Of a stretch of 64,000 nucleotides of DNA, positions 36,795 through 46,366 are shown one piece after another. This stretch comes from an uncultured Bacteroidales bacterium (GTDB taxonomy: Bacteria; Bacteroidota; Bacteroidia; Bacteroidales; Paludibacteraceae): the NCBI GenBank assembly GCA_937885465.1, contig CAKZZM010000154.1, positions 1 to 64,000 on the forward strand, read 5' to 3'. Position 1 is the stretch's first letter; every line of letters starts with the position of its first letter. The notes beneath the pieces were generated by a model. It was not told the origin of the DNA. It saw only the letters and a program-made list of their open reading frames with translations, and ran no database searches. A program made the position numbers and the translations under genes.

Positions 36795-36866
36795 CAAAAT
36801 TATAAATAATTTTCCGAATGCGAAAGTGAAAAAGTTTCGCATATTTTTTTCGAAACGTTACGAAAT
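36795..36866 (-). promoter_or_regulatory. Promoter and operator region of the DeoR-family gene
   Basis: On the minus strand TAATTTTG (36802-36795) is preceded after 20 bases by a TTTCG box (36825-36821). Further copies are GTTTCGC (36834-36840), TTCGAAAC (36850-36857) and CGAAAT (36861-36866). The arrangement mirrors the agaS promoter. The 36870-37013 remainder is AT-rich with a lone TAATTTTG (36985-36992) before the amidohydrolase. Confidence 0.55.
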
Positions 36867-37013
36867 GTATCACAATCGCACCTCATGCTGTTAATACGTT
36901 TAATATAAATATGTTAGCCCGAGAATGTAGTAATTTATGCTATATAGCATACTATATCGAAGTCTTTATTAAGTTTGAATTTATTAATTTTGCATCCGAA
37001 AAATTATGTTTTT

Positions 37014-38147
37014 ATGAAAAAGTCGTTCGTTCTTTTCTTCTTAGGTATCAGCGTAGGTTTGGTGTCGTGTGGCGTGAAGTCTGCTTCTGAGAGAGCGTCT
37101 GCCTTATCCGGCGAAAATGGGGAGATGTCCGCGCCTTCTGACAGGGTGCTTGTGAGAAATTATTTCCCTGTTGTGGTGAATAATATATCTCAGACAAAGG
37201 TAGAGCGAGCAAAGTTTCCCATCATTGATATGCACTCGCATGATTATGTTGAGAAGGCGGGTGATTTAGAGAACTGGGTCAAGGTGATGGACGAGGTCGG
37301 CGTTGAGCATACCGCCATCATGCACTGCTCGTGGATTGGTCGTCCGTTTGAGGAGGTGGTGGAGGCATACGCTCCGTACAAGGACCGCTTCCGTCTGTGG
37401 TGCTGCTTTGATTATACGGATATTGATACGCCGGAAGGTCTGGCTAACTCGCTGAAGACGTTGGAGCGTTATCATGATATGGGTGCCGTAGGTGTAGGTG
37501 AGTTGGGCGACAAGGGCGAGGGCGACCTGTATGCCCGTCCGGTAGAGGGTAAGGGTATTCATATCGATGACCCGCGAGTAAAACCGCTGCTTGACAAATG
37601 TGCTGAACTAAAAATGCCGGTTAGCATTCACATTGGTGAGCCTATATGGATGTATCTGCCAATGGATGAGACTAACGATGGTCTGCCCAATGCCGCCGTT
37701 TGGCATGTGGATACGACTAACTGCATGGGATACTACGGACTTGTCAACACTTTCGAGAATGCGGTTCGTGATAATCCGAATACTCTCTTCATCGCCTGCC
37801 ATTATCTGAATATGAATGATGATTTGCCTCGCTTAGGTGCGATGCTGGATAAGTATCCTAATATGTATGTGGATATAGCGGCCCGTGTGGCAGAATCAGC
37901 GCATACACCGCGTGCTACTCGGGAGTTTCTGATTAAGTATCAAGACCGCGTTCTCTTTGGTACAGATAATGGTATGGACGAATCGATGTATCAGAATATC
38001 TTCCGCGTTCTTGAAACAAACGACGAACATTTCTATGTTCCGGAGTATAACTACCACTGGGCGTTGAGCGGATTTAACCTGCCGGACGAGGTGCTGAAGA
38101 AGATATACCACGATAATGCAGAGAGGATACTGAAGGAATACAAGTGA
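37014..38147 (+). CDS. Amidohydrolase-2 family lipoprotein
   Basis: The protein has 377 residues from the ATG giving the lipoprotein signal LFFLGISVGLVSC. An ATG 39 bases upstream would add a non-signal extension. TIM-barrel amidohydrolase motifs are IDMHSHDY near the start (metal-binding HxH), GVGELGDKG, VSIHIGEP, FIACHYLNM and LFGTDNGMD near the end (catalytic Asp). The group contains ACMSD-like decarboxylases and lactonases or hydrolases. The periplasmic location and the neighbouring glycan genes suggest sugar-lactone or glycan-derived substrates, which cannot be specified. Confidence 0.75.
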   Translation: MKKSFVLFFLGISVGLVSCGVKSASERASALSGENGEMSAPSDRVLVRNYFPVVVNNISQTKVERAKFPIIDMHSHDYVEKAGDLENWVKVMDEVGVEHTAIMHCSWIGRPFEEVVEAYAPYKDRFRLWCCFDYTDIDTPEGLANSLKTLERYHDMGAVGVGELGDKGEGDLYARPVEGKGIHIDDPRVKPLLDKCAELKMPVSIHIGEPIWMYLPMDETNDGLPNAAVWHVDTTNCMGYYGLVNTFENAVRDNPNTLFIACHYLNMNDDLPRLGAMLDKYPNMYVDIAARVAESAHTPRATREFLIKYQDRVLFGTDNGMDESMYQNIFRVLETNDEHFYVPEYNYHWALSGFNLPDEVLKKIYHDNAERILKEYK

Positions 38148-38154
38148 AAAAAGT

Positions 38155-38298
38155 GGAAAGAGCGGGCAGAGCCATAAAGAGCGGGCAGAGCCCTAAAGAG
38201 TCCCGCCCTACCAAAGCGTTGTCCATTATGCCGAATATTATTCGGCTGTCCCTCCCGCCAACCAAAGCGTTGTCCATTATGCCGGAAAGTTGAAAGCC
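38155..38298. repeat. Composite cassette I-I-J-J
   Basis: Two GCGGGCAGAGCC(A/C)TAAAG units are followed by two family J units around CCATTATGCCGAATATTATT. The second unit is truncated after CATTATGCCG. This fills the gap between amidohydrolase and GH36-like gene. Confidence 0.85.
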
Positions 38299-38302
38299 GA
38301 TT

Positions 38303-40255
38303 ATGAAAAAAGTCTTTTATCTATTATCTTTAACTGTTGCGGTCTTAAGTCTGACTGCGTGTCAGCCGAAGGCGGATAGTGGTGAACGCCTCCGAGCGTT
38401 CGACACCGAACGGCTGATCTGCGCGGAAGCGGATATGCAGGCGTTCCCGTATCAGCAGAAGGGCTTGCATGTGGTAAAGCAGCAGACGGTACGGAATGTT
38501 GACGGCGTGCCGGGATTGCAGGTGATCCAGACGCAGTTCATCAATATAGGCAAGCCTGTGATGGTCAGAGCCTACGAGCTATGCCGCACAGAAATTGAGC
38601 CGAAAGATACAGTTGTATGGTCGCTACAGCCGAGCAGCACGGCGGCACGTATGGACTGGGTGCTGCCCGTTACGCAGGGATTCAGCAAGCAGAACTACCT
38701 TGGCATGAACAACTCCGACTACGGTGGTGGCATACCTGTGGTTGACCTGTGGCAGCGTGACGGCGGTGAGGCTATCGGGTTGTTTGAGCCGGTGCTGCGG
38801 ATGATTTCAATGCCCGTGGAGTGGAAGCGCTATGATAACAAAGTGACGATGGCACTCCGTTATGATCTGCCGGAATCGGTAGAACTGGCAACTGGTGACA
38901 CGTTGCGTTGCTATAAGGCGTTCCGCTACAAGCATACGGGTGATTACTTTACCGCCCTGCGTACGTTCTCGGAGTATATGCAGGCGAACGAAGGGGTGGT
39001 GATGAGGCCATCTGAGCCGGAAGCGTTTGAACCCGTTTGGTGTGCGTGGGGATATGGGCGTCCGTTCAAAATGGATATGGTATTGGGTACGTTGGACAAG
39101 GTTGCCGAATTAGGTTTCACTTGGGTGGATATAGACGATGGCTACCAGATTGCGGAGGGCGACTGGAATACGAACGAGTATTTCCCTGGCGGTGACAAAG
39201 ATATGCGTCATATAACGGACGAGGTTCACAGGCGCGGTATGAAAGCCAAACTATGGTGGGCACCATTGGCGGCTGACCCGGATACGAAGTTGGTGAAAGA
39301 GCATCCCGAATATCTGCTCAAGACCGAGGAATGGGCACACGAGTATATCACGTGGTGGGACAGCTGGTATCTGTCGCCTGTTAATCCGGGTGTAGATGCC
39401 TATACGACTGACCTGCTGAAGATGTTTATCGACCGTTGGGGATTCGATGGCTTGAAGATTGATGGTCAGCATCTGAACTGCTGTCTGCCCGACTATAACG
39501 AGACGTCAGGGCTGAATGACCCTTGGGAGGCGCCCGAGCAGATGCCGACATACTTTGGTAAGATATACGAGCAGACTCGTGCCATGAAGCCAGATGCTGT
39601 TATTCAGGTTTGTCCCTGCGGCTGCGCAGTGAACTATTGGCTGCTGCCGCAGATCAACCAAGCCGTGGCATCCGACCCGATGAGTTCGCGTCAGGTGCGA
39701 ATGAAACGCAAGGCTTACGCAGCTATGGCACCGGATCTGGCATACTACGGCGACCATGTGGAACTGACGGATGGCGGCAATGATTTTGCTTCGCAGATAG
39801 GTACGGGTTCGGTTATCGGAACGAAGTTCACGTGGCCGAAGGACAACCCCGACTGGAACGAAGGTCCGTTCCTGCTCACGCCGGAGAAAGAACAACTGCT
39901 CCGCAAGTGGATGAAGATTTACAAGGAAAATAACCTTGCCCGAGGCGAATACATGAACCTCTATACGTGGGGTTTCGACTATCCTGAGGCGCATGTGATA
40001 AGAGTTGAAAGTCCGGGCAGAGCCCTAAAGTCGAAAGTCGAAAGCGCAGGGGAGGCGATGTACTATGCGTTCTATACCGATGATCAACCCTTCAGCGGTA
40101 TAATAGAGTTACGCGGAATAGAGGCAGGCAAGACTTATACTGCCACAGAGTATGCAGCCGATGAACCGCGTGAGTTCGAGGTGGACGGCAGCAATCCGAA
40201 GATAGAGGTGAACTTCGAGCGGAGTTATCTGCTGAAAGTAGTAGAAAAGTGGTGA
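38303..40255 (+). CDS. GH36/GH27-like alpha-galactosidase lipoprotein
   Basis: The protein has 650 residues with a lipoprotein signal (LSLTAC). A beta-sandwich N domain is followed by a clan GH-D TIM barrel with WCAWGYGRPFKMDMVLGTLD, VDIDDGYQIAEGDW, GFDGLKIDGQH (probable nucleophile Asp387) and ASDPMSSRQVR (probable acid/base Asp458), then a C-terminal beta domain. It is likely an alpha-galactosidase or alpha-N-acetylgalactosaminidase releasing sugars for the tagatose route (inference). Repeats are inserted in frame just after the lipidated Cys (SGERLRAF, residues ~26-33) and in the C-terminal domain (PGRALKSKVES, ~567-581). The TGA stop lies inside another family A copy. Confidence 0.82.
   Translation: MKKVFYLLSLTVAVLSLTACQPKADSGERLRAFDTERLICAEADMQAFPYQQKGLHVVKQQTVRNVDGVPGLQVIQTQFINIGKPVMVRAYELCRTEIEPKDTVVWSLQPSSTAARMDWVLPVTQGFSKQNYLGMNNSDYGGGIPVVDLWQRDGGEAIGLFEPVLRMISMPVEWKRYDNKVTMALRYDLPESVELATGDTLRCYKAFRYKHTGDYFTALRTFSEYMQANEGVVMRPSEPEAFEPVWCAWGYGRPFKMDMVLGTLDKVAELGFTWVDIDDGYQIAEGDWNTNEYFPGGDKDMRHITDEVHRRGMKAKLWWAPLAADPDTKLVKEHPEYLLKTEEWAHEYITWWDSWYLSPVNPGVDAYTTDLLKMFIDRWGFDGLKIDGQHLNCCLPDYNETSGLNDPWEAPEQMPTYFGKIYEQTRAMKPDAVIQVCPCGCAVNYWLLPQINQAVASDPMSSRQVRMKRKAYAAMAPDLAYYGDHVELTDGGNDFASQIGTGSVIGTKFTWPKDNPDWNEGPFLLTPEKEQLLRKWMKIYKENNLARGEYMNLYTWGFDYPEAHVIRVESPGRALKSKVESAGEAMYYAFYTDDQPFSGIIELRGIEAGKTYTATEYAADEPREFEVDGSNPKIEVNFERSYLLKVVEKW
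38378..38401 (+). repeat. In-frame family A copy in the GH36-like gene
   Basis: GTGGTGAACGCCTCCGAGCG followed by TTC, read as SGERLRAF in the mature N-terminal linker. Confidence 0.9.
40003..40044 (+). repeat. In-frame family I copy in the GH36-like gene
   Basis: A CCGGGCAGAGCCCTAAAG core lies between GTTGAAAGT and CGAAAGTCGAAAG units. It is read as VESPGRALKSKVES without disturbing the frame. Confidence 0.85.
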
Positions 40256-40333
40256 ACGTCTCCGAACGTTGCACCTTCGTACATCGTACATTGTCACTTT
40301 GTACATTGTACATTGTCACTTTGTACATTGTAA
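40248..40333. repeat. Family A (containing the GH36 stop codon) and family F array
   Basis: GTGGTGAACGTCTCCGAACG contains the TGA stop. It is followed by tandem GTACATTGTACATTGTCACT units. Confidence 0.88.
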
Positions 40334-40358
40334 ATAGTTTAACCAAATATTTAATCAC

Positions 40359-43331
40359 ATGAAACGATTACTACCAATCCTATTGAGCCTGATGCTTGCT
40401 GTATCAGCATTTGCTGACATCAACGTGAAAGGCCGGGTTATCGATGCCGATGGCTCCGAGCCACTGATTGGCGTGAGTATTCTCGTGCAGGGTACGACAC
40501 AAGGTACAGTGACCGACTTCGACGGAAACTTTGAAATAATTGTTCCCGACAAGGCGGTGTTGCAATTCTCATACATCGGCTACAAGACCATAGAAGTACG
40601 TGCCGTATCGAGTATGCATGTCATTATGGAGAGCGATGCACAGCAACTGCAAGAGGTTGTCTCTTTAGGCTACTCTGCTGTAAAGCGTGCCGAGTTAAGT
40701 TCTGCAGTTGTAACGGTGAGTGCTGACGCGCTGACGGACGTAACGACCAGCGATGTGGGCAATATGTTGCAGGGCAAGGTCGCCGGTGTACAGGTAAGTA
40801 ACTCGACCGGTCAACCGGGTGCCGGAGCTGAGATACGCATCCGTGGTACAGGTTCTATCACAGCAGCGAGTGACCCCGTATATGTAGTTGACGGAGTGAT
40901 GGGCGGCAACTTCAACCCCAACGATGTGGAAACAATCTCAATATTGAAAGATGCAGGTGCCACAGGCATCTATGGTGCTGCGGCTGCCGGTGGCGTAATC
41001 GTTGTGACAACCAAGCAGGGCAAGCGTCAGGAGAAGGCACGCGTCAATGCGCGGATTACTGTTGGCGGTACGCAACCATTGTTTGGAAACTACAGGATGA
41101 TGAAATCTGAAGAGTTGTACGACTACCAAAAAGTCATGTATAACGACAAAGGCATAAAAGGGGCCACGTTTAATAACCTGCGACCGATTACTTTGTTAGA
41201 AGAAGATCACGATTGGAAAGATTATTTCTTCAAGAACGGCATGACGCAGGACTACTATGTGTCCGTAGCCGGTGGCGGTCAGAAGTTAGGCTATTACGCA
41301 TCGTTTGACTACTACAAACAGGATGGTACATTTATCAACACAGGTTACGAGAAGTTCTCAGGACGTGTAAATTTGAATGCTGAGTTGTTCAAGTGGTTGG
41401 ATATGCGCCTGAGTACATATTTTGACAAATCCAAGTCGGAAAGTGAGGCGTCGTGGATTATGATGAATGACGCATATACCAAACTGCCGTGGGATAATCC
41501 GTATGATGAGGATGGAAATCTCGTATATATATCTTCTGCCAAACGCCCGGATGGGAGTACTTGGTACTCGCAGGACAAGTGGAATGCGTTGCATAACACC
41601 CAATATGACTTTAGTCGCGGCACAGGCCTCTCTATGGGGGCTGACTTGCAACTCAATTTTCATATAACCGACTGGCTGACGCTCCAATCCACCAACCGAT
41701 TCTCGCATAGTAACGGCAAATGGACTTCTTATGTTGATCCTCGCAGTTTCAACTCAACCTATAATAACGGTTTCATGGAGGAATCATACGACCAATCTAA
41801 TTCTTTTGGAACGACTGACATACTGAAGGCCTCTTATCAGTGGGGAGCACATTCCGTAAACGGTATGGTTGGATTTGAGTATGGATTATGGAAGAGTGAA
41901 TATACCACAGCATCCGGTACAGGTATGCCAAATGGCGTGAGTGCGCTCAACGCTACCGTACCTCAAGAAGTATCAGGTTATACAGTCCCCGGAGCGGGCT
42001 GGGCAACATTTATTCAAGCAGGTTACGATTACGGAAAACGCTATTTTATCAATGCCACGTTCCGTGCTGAAGCAAGTTCAATCTTCGCTCCTGAACATCG
42101 CGTAGGATATTTCCCCTCTGTAGCCGCAAGTTGGCTAATCAGCAACGAGAACTTTATGAAGGATCAGAAAGTTGTCAGTTTCCTTAAGCTCCGCGCTTCC
42201 TATGGTATAACGGGTAATAATAATATCCCGGCTTACAGGTATCTTTCTACGTATGCTCTCAAGAGTAAGTATCAGAACACAACAACGGCAATTGTAAGTC
42301 GATTGAGTAACCCGTTACTTCACTGGGAAACAGCCAATATGGCAGCGGTAGGTATTGATTTAACTTTTATTGGCCGCATCGATATGTCGTTGGATTTATA
42401 CAATACGGATAATACAGGCCTGCTACTGAACGTTCCTGTTGCTCCCTCCACGGGTTTCTTTGAGGTAACCAAGAATGCAGGTACCGTTCGCAATCAAGGT
42501 GTTGAATATCGTATTGATGCCGAAGTCCTTAAGGTGAGTGATGTTCGCTGGGACGTAGGCTTCAATATCGGCTTTAACCGCAACAGAGTTACTTATACTC
42601 CGGATCACGTCCCATTCCTTCAGAGTGCCAATGCTGTTAACCAGCAGGTCAAAGAAGGGCAAGATATATTCTCATGGTACTTGAAAGAGTGGGCAGGTGT
42701 GGATCCCGAAAATGGTGACCCCTTGTGGTATATTGTTAATGCGGATGGAACAAAGACCACAACAAACAACTATAAACTCGCAACCGAGCAGGTGGTAGGC
42801 AAAGCAACGCCACTCTTCCAAGGTGGTTTGAATACACAGGTTAGTTGGAAAGGTCTCAGCCTGAGTATCAATACCAATTTCACCTATGGTAATAAGGTAT
42901 ATAACTATAACCGCCAAGCTCTTGATGCAGATGGTGCCTATTTAGGTTATGGTCAGTATTCAATCCAAGATTCTAAACTCGGTTGGAAGCGTTGGGAAGC
43001 ATCGGGTGATGTCGCTACTCATCCCAAAGCTGTTCTGAATGGTAACAAGAGCTCAAACGATGTGTCATCACGTTATTTGGAGGATGGCAGTTATTTCCGT
43101 CTGAAGAACATTACCTTGAGTTATGATTTAGCTGCTACTTTGATTCCGAAGAAGATTATGAGCAAGTGCCGCGTATATATATCCGCCGACAATTTAGCCA
43201 CCGCTACAAAGTTTTCGGGTATGGATCCGGAAGTTAGCATCAGAACATCGGAATATTCACTGGCGGGTATGTATTCTGATCAATATCCGGTGGCTCGTAA
43301 CATCGTTGGAGGTATAGAAATAGAGTTCTAA
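40359..43331 (+). CDS. SusC/RagA-family TonB-dependent transporter
   Basis: The protein has 990 residues with a signal peptide (LLPILLSLMLAVSAFA), the N-terminal carboxypeptidase-like extension (VKGRVIDADGSEPLIGVSIL, GTVTDFDGNFEI), a plug (GNMLQGKVAGVQVSNSTGQP, IRIRGTGSI, DPVYVVDGV, ISILKDAGATGIYGAAAAGG) and a long beta-barrel ending in Phe. SusC proteins import oligosaccharides across the outer membrane with SusD as lid. The susD gene follows 52 bases downstream. No repeat is inserted, which makes it an example of a large gene that stayed clean. Confidence 0.95.
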   Translation: MKRLLPILLSLMLAVSAFADINVKGRVIDADGSEPLIGVSILVQGTTQGTVTDFDGNFEIIVPDKAVLQFSYIGYKTIEVRAVSSMHVIMESDAQQLQEVVSLGYSAVKRAELSSAVVTVSADALTDVTTSDVGNMLQGKVAGVQVSNSTGQPGAGAEIRIRGTGSITAASDPVYVVDGVMGGNFNPNDVETISILKDAGATGIYGAAAAGGVIVVTTKQGKRQEKARVNARITVGGTQPLFGNYRMMKSEELYDYQKVMYNDKGIKGATFNNLRPITLLEEDHDWKDYFFKNGMTQDYYVSVAGGGQKLGYYASFDYYKQDGTFINTGYEKFSGRVNLNAELFKWLDMRLSTYFDKSKSESEASWIMMNDAYTKLPWDNPYDEDGNLVYISSAKRPDGSTWYSQDKWNALHNTQYDFSRGTGLSMGADLQLNFHITDWLTLQSTNRFSHSNGKWTSYVDPRSFNSTYNNGFMEESYDQSNSFGTTDILKASYQWGAHSVNGMVGFEYGLWKSEYTTASGTGMPNGVSALNATVPQEVSGYTVPGAGWATFIQAGYDYGKRYFINATFRAEASSIFAPEHRVGYFPSVAASWLISNENFMKDQKVVSFLKLRASYGITGNNNIPAYRYLSTYALKSKYQNTTTAIVSRLSNPLLHWETANMAAVGIDLTFIGRIDMSLDLYNTDNTGLLLNVPVAPSTGFFEVTKNAGTVRNQGVEYRIDAEVLKVSDVRWDVGFNIGFNRNRVTYTPDHVPFLQSANAVNQQVKEGQDIFSWYLKEWAGVDPENGDPLWYIVNADGTKTTTNNYKLATEQVVGKATPLFQGGLNTQVSWKGLSLSINTNFTYGNKVYNYNRQALDADGAYLGYGQYSIQDSKLGWKRWEASGDVATHPKAVLNGNKSSNDVSSRYLEDGSYFRLKNITLSYDLAATLIPKKIMSKCRVYISADNLATATKFSGMDPEVSIRTSEYSLAGMYSDQYPVARNIVGGIEIEF

Positions 43332-43383
43332 CGAATTACGTATTGCATAAATTACTGAATTAATGAGTTAAAGATTGATCATT

Positions 43384-45135
43384 ATGAAAACGAAACTTAT
43401 ATCCGTCTTTATAAAGTCGGCATATAATGCCGACAAAAGTCTGAACGTTCTCAGACGTTCTCCACTAAGTCTGAACGTTCTCAGACGTTCTCCACTATAT
43501 TTAACCGTGGCATTTGCTATTATGCTTGGTTTCCAGAGTTGCGATCTCGAATACTTCCCTACTGACGAGTTAAATTCGAGTGGTTTTTTAGCAGACGAAT
43601 CCGGAGCACAATATGTGATTGACGGTTGTTACGCGATGCTCAAGGAGGAATATGCGTACATTGAGTATGCATCAAGTAATACTTATGTTCGTCATTATAT
43701 GCAGATGGCAGAGTTTCCTGCGGACAATACCTGCTTATCAGGACGTACAACAGACCCTTTGTTCCAGGCAACATGCTATACTATGACAGACAATTTGAAG
43801 AATGTCGGCCTCTTTTGGTGGGTAGGATACAAAGTAATCTTTACGGCTAATACTATCATTGAAAGCTATGCAGAGGGGAAATCCCAAGAGTGTGACCAAC
43901 TACTTGGTGAGGCATATTTCCTACGCGCTATGTGTCACTTCCAATTAGCCACAATCTTCTCTAAGCCATATAGCCATGGTCGTGATAATCTTGGCATAGT
44001 GCTTCGTACAAGCACAAATACCGAAGAGACTCATCGTGCTACTGTTGGCGAGGTATATGACCAGGTTGTAAAAGATTTGCAGAAGGCTGCAAGTCTGATG
44101 AACAAATCTCGTGGCAATGCAGGCTATGCTTCCAAGAACGCTGCGTTGGGGCTGCTTAGTCGAGTATATCTCTACATGGAGGAAAACCAAAAGGTGATTG
44201 ACGTAATTGCCGAGATGGGCGACCCTATTGCTAATCTTGATCCTGACTACGCCACTTATTTTGCCAATGCGCTGAAGAGCAAGGAGACCCTCTTCTGCGT
44301 AGCGCACACAACTCTTGAAGACCGCGGTCAAGCAAGCATCGGCAGCATGTACAACAACGACCCGAATGGTAAAGGATGGGGAGAGGTGTATGCGAGTGAT
44401 CCTCTACTTAATCTTTATGAACGTTATCCGGACGATATACGTTTAAGTTATATTAAACCGCAATATGCAGGTAGCAAGAATATGGTATATTTTTCGATAC
44501 CTGATGCTACAGGATCAAGTGTTGACTTATGGGCTGATGTAAAAGCAGATAGCGAGGGTAACTACTGCGAGATTGACGGCAACAAGTACCGCATCAATGA
44601 TGAATTGGTAAATGGTGAATACACTGCGCATTACGTAACGTATGAAGGTAAGAAATGTAGTGCGCGTCTGACAAAGACGATGACGCAGCGCAATACGTTT
44701 CCAAACTATTTTGTAACCAAATTCGGCTATCAGGACGGCAAGCCGCAATTATCCTCGCCGGTATTCCTGCGTTGGGGTGAGGTTGTGCTTAATCGTGCTG
44801 AGGCTAACGCTAAACTGGGTAATGATGATGCCGCCCTTGCAGACGTTAATGCTATACGTAGGCGTGCCGGTATTCCCGCAGAAGGAGAGTTTGCTGCCGG
44901 CAAGATGCATGGCTACACGTCTGTTTTGGATGTCGTGCTTGACGAACGGCGCATGGAGTTGGCGTTTGAGGGACACCGAATGTTCGATGTATATCGCAAC
45001 AAACGCAACATGGATCGCCAATTCGGCGGAGTACATCCGTGGGAGATTGTTAAATACGATGATCCAAAGATTCAATATCCTATTCCCTATGGTGAGTGGT
45101 CTGTTAGCGGAATACAGCAGAACCCGGGATACTAA
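43384..45135 (+). CDS. SusD/RagB-family surface glycan-binding lipoprotein
   Basis: The protein has 583 residues. The mature part starts at the lipobox (LGFQSCDLEYFPTDELNSSG) and shows TPR-type SusD motifs such as LGEAYFLRAMCHFQLATIFS, VFLRWGEVVLNRAEANAKLG and LDVVLDERRMELAFEGHRMFDVYR. It captures glycans for the SusC channel. The ATG at 43384 is the only plausible start. Between MKTKLI and the hydrophobic core LTVAFAIMLGFQSC lie ~30 residues encoded by one family B and two family A elements (VFIKSAYNAD, then LNVLRRSP twice), giving a very long n-region. The signal may still work because the hydrophobic core and lipobox are intact. Confidence 0.92.
   Translation: MKTKLISVFIKSAYNADKSLNVLRRSPLSLNVLRRSPLYLTVAFAIMLGFQSCDLEYFPTDELNSSGFLADESGAQYVIDGCYAMLKEEYAYIEYASSNTYVRHYMQMAEFPADNTCLSGRTTDPLFQATCYTMTDNLKNVGLFWWVGYKVIFTANTIIESYAEGKSQECDQLLGEAYFLRAMCHFQLATIFSKPYSHGRDNLGIVLRTSTNTEETHRATVGEVYDQVVKDLQKAASLMNKSRGNAGYASKNAALGLLSRVYLYMEENQKVIDVIAEMGDPIANLDPDYATYFANALKSKETLFCVAHTTLEDRGQASIGSMYNNDPNGKGWGEVYASDPLLNLYERYPDDIRLSYIKPQYAGSKNMVYFSIPDATGSSVDLWADVKADSEGNYCEIDGNKYRINDELVNGEYTAHYVTYEGKKCSARLTKTMTQRNTFPNYFVTKFGYQDGKPQLSSPVFLRWGEVVLNRAEANAKLGNDDAALADVNAIRRRAGIPAEGEFAAGKMHGYTSVLDVVLDERRMELAFEGHRMFDVYRNKRNMDRQFGGVHPWEIVKYDDPKIQYPIPYGEWSVSGIQQNPGY
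43402..43497. repeat. In-frame families B and A within the SusD signal peptide
   Basis: Family B (GTCGGCATATAATGCCGAC centre) is followed by two reverse A copies (each GAACGTTCTCAGACGTTCTC) 28-30 bases apart. No stop arises in the used frame. Confidence 0.92.
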
Positions 45136-45220
45136 TCTGTCAGGCTTGCATTAGAGAATACAATAAAGAACAAATATGGTAATTAACCTTTTTGTATTAA
45201 CCAATTAATTTATCGTTATT

Positions 45221-46177
45221 ATGAAGAAAAGTTTAATTTTTGCAAGTGTTATTGCTATGGTTGCAATCCTTGCTGCGTCCTGCAAATCCAACGTTGACGC
45301 ACCAAAAGCTCGTTTCGGCTATTCCGTAGATGAGCTGACTGTAACGTTCCAGAACGTATCAAAAGATGCTGATTCTTATGTGTGGGATTTCGGCGATGGT
45401 AAAACATCTACAGAGAAAGAACCAACGCACACTTACGCTGATTACGGAGACTATCTCGTAAAACTTACAGCAACAAATGCCGGCGGTTCACACACCTATT
45501 CTGAAGAAATCAGCATTGCCCGCCGTGCTATCAAAATTGATGGCAAGTTTGCGGACTGGGACAACGACAAATTAGCAACATGTAAAGCTGATGAGAATTC
45601 AAAGTACGAGCATCTTTATGTTGCCAAGTTTGCACGTGATGACGAGTTTATCTATTTCTACATTGAGTTCAATGGTGGAGAAGACGAATTCGAAGTAAAG
45701 AAATATAACGATGACTGGACCGAGGTTATCGCTGTAGAGACTGTTCAAGGACACTATGCAGAGCAAGTGCAGTTCTACCTGAATTGCGGAGACGAGACAA
45801 CAGGAGGTAACACCAGTTGGTATTGGGAAGATGCAGCTGCTGACATCTGTCTTGAAGGCAGATGGCTTGACCAATTTGAGGGAACAACCGTTCATATCTG
45901 GCCGGAAGACCAGGCGTTGGTTGATGATTGGTTGTGGGTTGATGCAGGCGTAGTAGGATCTACTACATCCTGCAAAGGTGTACAACTTGAGAATGGTCAC
46001 ACCGCCGTTGAGGGTAAGATCTTAATTGGTATGTTGCCGGTTATTCCGACTGATATGTTGAAGATGGGTGTAAATATCTCTAATCCGGGTTGGGAGCTGG
46101 AAGGTATTCTTCCTGAAATTATTGTAGAGGCCGGCATAGAAACACAGCAACCGCTGATTGAGGTTCCGAAACTCTAA
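45221..46177 (+). CDS. PKD-domain surface lipoprotein of the glycan locus
   Basis: The protein has 318 residues with a lipoprotein signal (MVAILAASC). A PKD domain at ~30-105 has the signatures SYVWDFGDGKTSTEKEPTHT and YADYGDYLVKLTATNAGG. The rest (~110-318) begins IKIDGKFADWDNDKL, the opening of CBM9-like sugar-binding or DOMON-related modules. It lies directly behind susD where SusE/SusF-type surface glycan-binding proteins are usual, so binding of the same glycan is the best inference. Confidence 0.75.
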   Translation: MKKSLIFASVIAMVAILAASCKSNVDAPKARFGYSVDELTVTFQNVSKDADSYVWDFGDGKTSTEKEPTHTYADYGDYLVKLTATNAGGSHTYSEEISIARRAIKIDGKFADWDNDKLATCKADENSKYEHLYVAKFARDDEFIYFYIEFNGGEDEFEVKKYNDDWTEVIAVETVQGHYAEQVQFYLNCGDETTGGNTSWYWEDAAADICLEGRWLDQFEGTTVHIWPEDQALVDDWLWVDAGVVGSTTSCKGVQLENGHTAVEGKILIGMLPVIPTDMLKMGVNISNPGWELEGILPEIIVEAGIETQQPLIEVPKL

Positions 46178-46190
46178 TCTTATTTTCATT

Positions 46191-46219
46191 CGGAAACCGC
46201 TCACTCCGAGCGGTTTCCG
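46191..46219. terminator. Hairpin after the PKD lipoprotein gene
   Basis: An 11-bp stem (CGGAAACCGCT with AGCGGTTTCCG) with a 7-nt loop lies 14 bases after the stop. No strong T-run follows, so it may attenuate transcription or protect the mRNA end. Confidence 0.5.
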
Positions 46220-46233
46220 GATCTATTTAATTT

Positions 46234-46342
46234 ACGAAGCGCTTACGCTACTTAAATTGTATTTAAATTGTATTTAAATTGTATTTAAATCGTATTTAAA
46301 TAGCGATAGCGGTACATAGCGTAAGCGGTACATCATACTTCG
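46234..46342. repeat. Family G copies around a tandem TTAAATTGTA array
   Basis: GAAGCGCTTACGCTAC is followed by four copies of a 12-bp unit TTTAAATTGTAT (46252-46301) and then another G copy (AGCGTAAGCGGTACATCATA). Confidence 0.8.
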
Positions 46343-46366
46343 TTTTAACTCATTTAGCAATGTATT

